Below, one piece after another: positions 6,694 through 7,545 of a DNA stretch of 7,545 nucleotides. The notes under the pieces are model-generated. The model was not told the DNA's origin. It searched no databases and saw only the letters and a list, made by a program, of their open reading frames with translations. Source of the stretch: Verrucomicrobiota bacterium (lineage in GTDB: Bacteria > Verrucomicrobiota > Verrucomicrobiia > Verrucomicrobiales > Verrucomicrobiaceae). A program made the position numbers and the translations under genes. How positions within the stretch are numbered: position 1 is the stretch's first letter; each line of letters opens with the position of its first letter. Location of the stretch: NCBI GenBank assembly GCA_023428335.1, contig JAEYYS010000503.1, positions 1-7,545 on the forward strand, in the 5' to 3' direction.

Positions 6694-7194
6694 ATGAAGG
6701 CCCGCACCCCTCTCCTCTGTCTGGCCGCCACCCTCGGCCTGAGTTCCTGCTACATGGCAACCCTGCCGCCCGGCCCGGGCTTCCGTCCGCCCGGGCATCT
6801 GTATCCACCGTCCAGCCACAGCCACGCCCCTTCGCGCTGGCCCAGCTACAGCTCCGGCGGCGTCCGCCAGACTGGCTATGACTTCGGCCGCTCCGACCGT
6901 TACGCCGGCCTCGATTCCCGCCCCGACCGCTACCGCAACCGGGTCAGTTCCAAGCATTGGAACACCTTTGTCGCCGGTTATCGCGATGGCTATGGCCCAG
7001 TGTACGGCGGTCGCCCTTCGCGGCCGACTCAGCCCGTCTACAATGACGCGGTCTGGCGCAGTGGCGTCAGCCTCGGCCAGCTCGATCGCCGGCGCGGTCT
7101 GTCGAGCGATTACCGACGCTACCGCAGCCGATACACGGCGCGGACCGAGGCGAGCTTTCGCGACGGCTACCTGCACGGCTGGCATGGCCGCTGA
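6694..7194 (+). CDS. Small lipoprotein with a duplicated Tyr/Arg-rich domain, unknown function
   Basis: This 166-residue protein has a basic start (M-K-A-R), a hydrophobic stretch and L-S-S-C19, a lipobox for signal peptidase II, so it is probably a cell-envelope lipoprotein. Residues 20-60 are rich in Pro and Ser and look disordered. Two related units of 36 residues follow at 65-100 and 128-163: each has G-x-x-D-R, then G-L-x-S, R-Y-R-x-R, and F-x-x-G-Y-x-x-G-(Y/W). An in-frame extension upstream to 6661 is possible, but ATG 6694 is chosen because the signal peptide begins there. It has no CxxCH, no long helix other than the signal, and no similarity to ActE, although it occupies the position after actD where actE often lies. 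It starts 60 bases after actD with no Shine-Dalgarno sequence. I recognise no named family and assign no function. Confidence 0.8.
   Translation: MKARTPLLCLAATLGLSSCYMATLPPGPGFRPPGHLYPPSSHSHAPSRWPSYSSGGVRQTGYDFGRSDRYAGLDSRPDRYRNRVSSKHWNTFVAGYRDGYGPVYGGRPSRPTQPVYNDAVWRSGVSLGQLDRRRGLSSDYRRYRSRYTARTEASFRDGYLHGWHGR
6886..7182 (+). repeat. Internal duplication in the lipoprotein gene (units 6886-6993 and 7075-7182)
   Basis: The encoded units, residues 65-100 and 128-163, align without gaps at a 63-residue offset. Identical positions include G65/G128, D68/D131, R69/R132, G72/G135, L73/L136, S75/S138, R79/R142, Y80/Y143, R81/R144, R83/R146, F92/F155, G95/G158, Y96/Y159 and G99/G162, with Y100/W163 conservative. 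The DNA of the two units has diverged, so the duplication is old. Confidence 0.7.
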
Positions 7195-7200
7195 AGCGGC
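7187..7200. terminator. Short inverted repeat between convergent genes
   Basis: GCCGCT (7187-7192) and AGCGGC (7195-7200) are perfect reverse complements around GA. The lipoprotein TGA stop lies within it and the stop of the opposite gene begins at the next base. As RNA it can form five GC pairs with a UGAA loop on the plus strand. There is no U-run on either side, so a two-way terminator role is only a possibility. Confidence 0.3.
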
Positions 7201-7545
7201 TCACTCCGGGCGCACGCGCTTCATCGTGAAGACCCCGCGGTCCTTGCCACTGCTGTAGCAGGCCTCGAAGTGATCGCCGTGAATGCGGCCTTCGTAGCGG
7301 TACAGGCCACCGGCCCAGTCGGGCATGCGGTGCTGGCCTTCCAAGGTCAGGCCGTGCTTCGACGGGGTGACCCGATGGCCGGCGCGGTAGCTGCCGCTGA
7401 GAATCTTGGCCCAGGTGGCGTGATAATGGAAGTCGTGCTCGTCGGCGGAGTTCTTGGGCGGGGTGACGACCGCGCGCAGGCGGCCGTGGTGACCGTTGAC
7501 ATGGCTGCGCCAGGTGCCCTGCCAGGCGCCGGCGGCACCCGGTTG
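7201..7545 (-). CDS. Uncharacterised protein, C-terminal 114 residues (start outside window)
   Basis: On the minus strand the frame is open from the right edge to a TGA read at 7203-7201. No suitable start lies near the edge, so the gene continues beyond the window. The visible part begins with a short Gly/Ala stretch, then W-Q-G-T-W-R-S at 8-14, N-G-H-H-G at 17-21, alternating hydrophobic and polar residues, S-G-S-Y-R-A near 50-55, G-G-L-Y-R-Y-E-G at 79-86, F-E-A-C-Y-S-S at 93-99 and D-R-G-V-F-T-M at 102-108. The repeated short strand-like segments ending in Gly, with aromatic residues, suggest a small beta-barrel or beta-sandwich; this is inferred from pattern only. It is His-rich (11 of 114) and has a single Cys. 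I recognise no named family. The gene converges on the lipoprotein gene with six bases between stops, and its frame avoids stops over 114 codons while giving a plausible globular protein. Confidence 0.65.
   Translation of the reverse strand, partial: QPGAAGAWQGTWRSHVNGHHGRLRAVVTPPKNSADEHDFHYHATWAKILSGSYRAGHRVTPSKHGLTLEGQHRMPDWAGGLYRYEGRIHGDHFEACYSSGKDRGVFTMKRVRPE

Noticed and set aside
4399..7185. Minus-strand open frame of 928 codons opposite actC, actD and the lipoprotein gene
   Set aside because: It spans three well-supported plus-strand genes and gaps, and its product is a Gly/Glu/Asp/Val-rich shadow with no recognisable motif.
7347..7538. Minus-strand open frame of 63 codons near the right edge
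   Set aside because: Its product is a Pro/Ser/Thr/Arg-rich shadow of the edge-truncated gene at 7201-7545, which has a more plausible protein composition.
1..7545. Search for a defence system, mobile element, CRISPR array, tRNA or riboswitch
   Set aside because: I saw no transposase, integrase, terminal repeats, spaced direct repeats or cloverleaf-like structure; the genes are respiratory, envelope or unknown.

Overview
The window holds most of an operon for the alternative complex III (ACIII, quinol:electron acceptor oxidoreductase) of an aerobic respiratory chain, flanked by unrelated genes. The DNA is GC-rich and coding-dense. None of the four act genes, nor the lipoprotein after them, has a recognisable Shine-Dalgarno sequence. 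ACIII, a small tyrosine/arginine-rich lipoprotein and SD-poor leaders together suggest a GC-rich member of the Verrucomicrobiota (Opitutales-like). This is an inference from style, not from a marker gene; Planctomycetota or Acidobacteriota are not excluded.

Layout: (1) 1-296, the 3' end of a plus-strand retropepsin-like aspartic protease gene. (2) 297-420, an AT-richer intergenic region with a weak sigma70-like promoter candidate and, 16 bases before the actA start codon, a perfect 11-bp inverted repeat containing TGTGA-N6-TCACA, the CRP-family operator pattern. (3) 421-6633, four same-strand genes: actA (membrane-anchored pentahaem cytochrome c), actB (fused molybdopterin-oxidoreductase-like and four-cluster Fe-S protein with Tat signal and lipobox), actC (ten-helix NrfD-like quinol-site subunit) and actD (DUF3341 two-helix subunit). 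Gaps are only 24-45 bases; the actC-actD gap carries four tandem heptamers. (4) 6694-7194, a small lipoprotein with an internally duplicated domain. (5) 7201-7545, the 3' end of a convergent minus-strand gene, six bases from the lipoprotein stop.

How the genes work together: from family knowledge, ActC binds menaquinol or ubiquinol in the membrane, electrons pass through the Fe-S clusters of ActB to the haems of ActA, and then to a downstream cytochrome or oxidase; ActD is a structural membrane subunit. In many ACIII loci actD is followed by actE (monohaem cytochrome c), actF (second NrfD-like subunit) and cox genes. Here those genes are absent after actD, and the operon appears to stop there, at least within this window.

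The main points for a second look are the CRP-type palindrome at the actA leader, the early end of the act operon, the heptamer array before actD, the consistent lack of Shine-Dalgarno sequences, and two uncharacterised proteins at the right end. I see no mobile element, RNA gene, CRISPR array or defence system.
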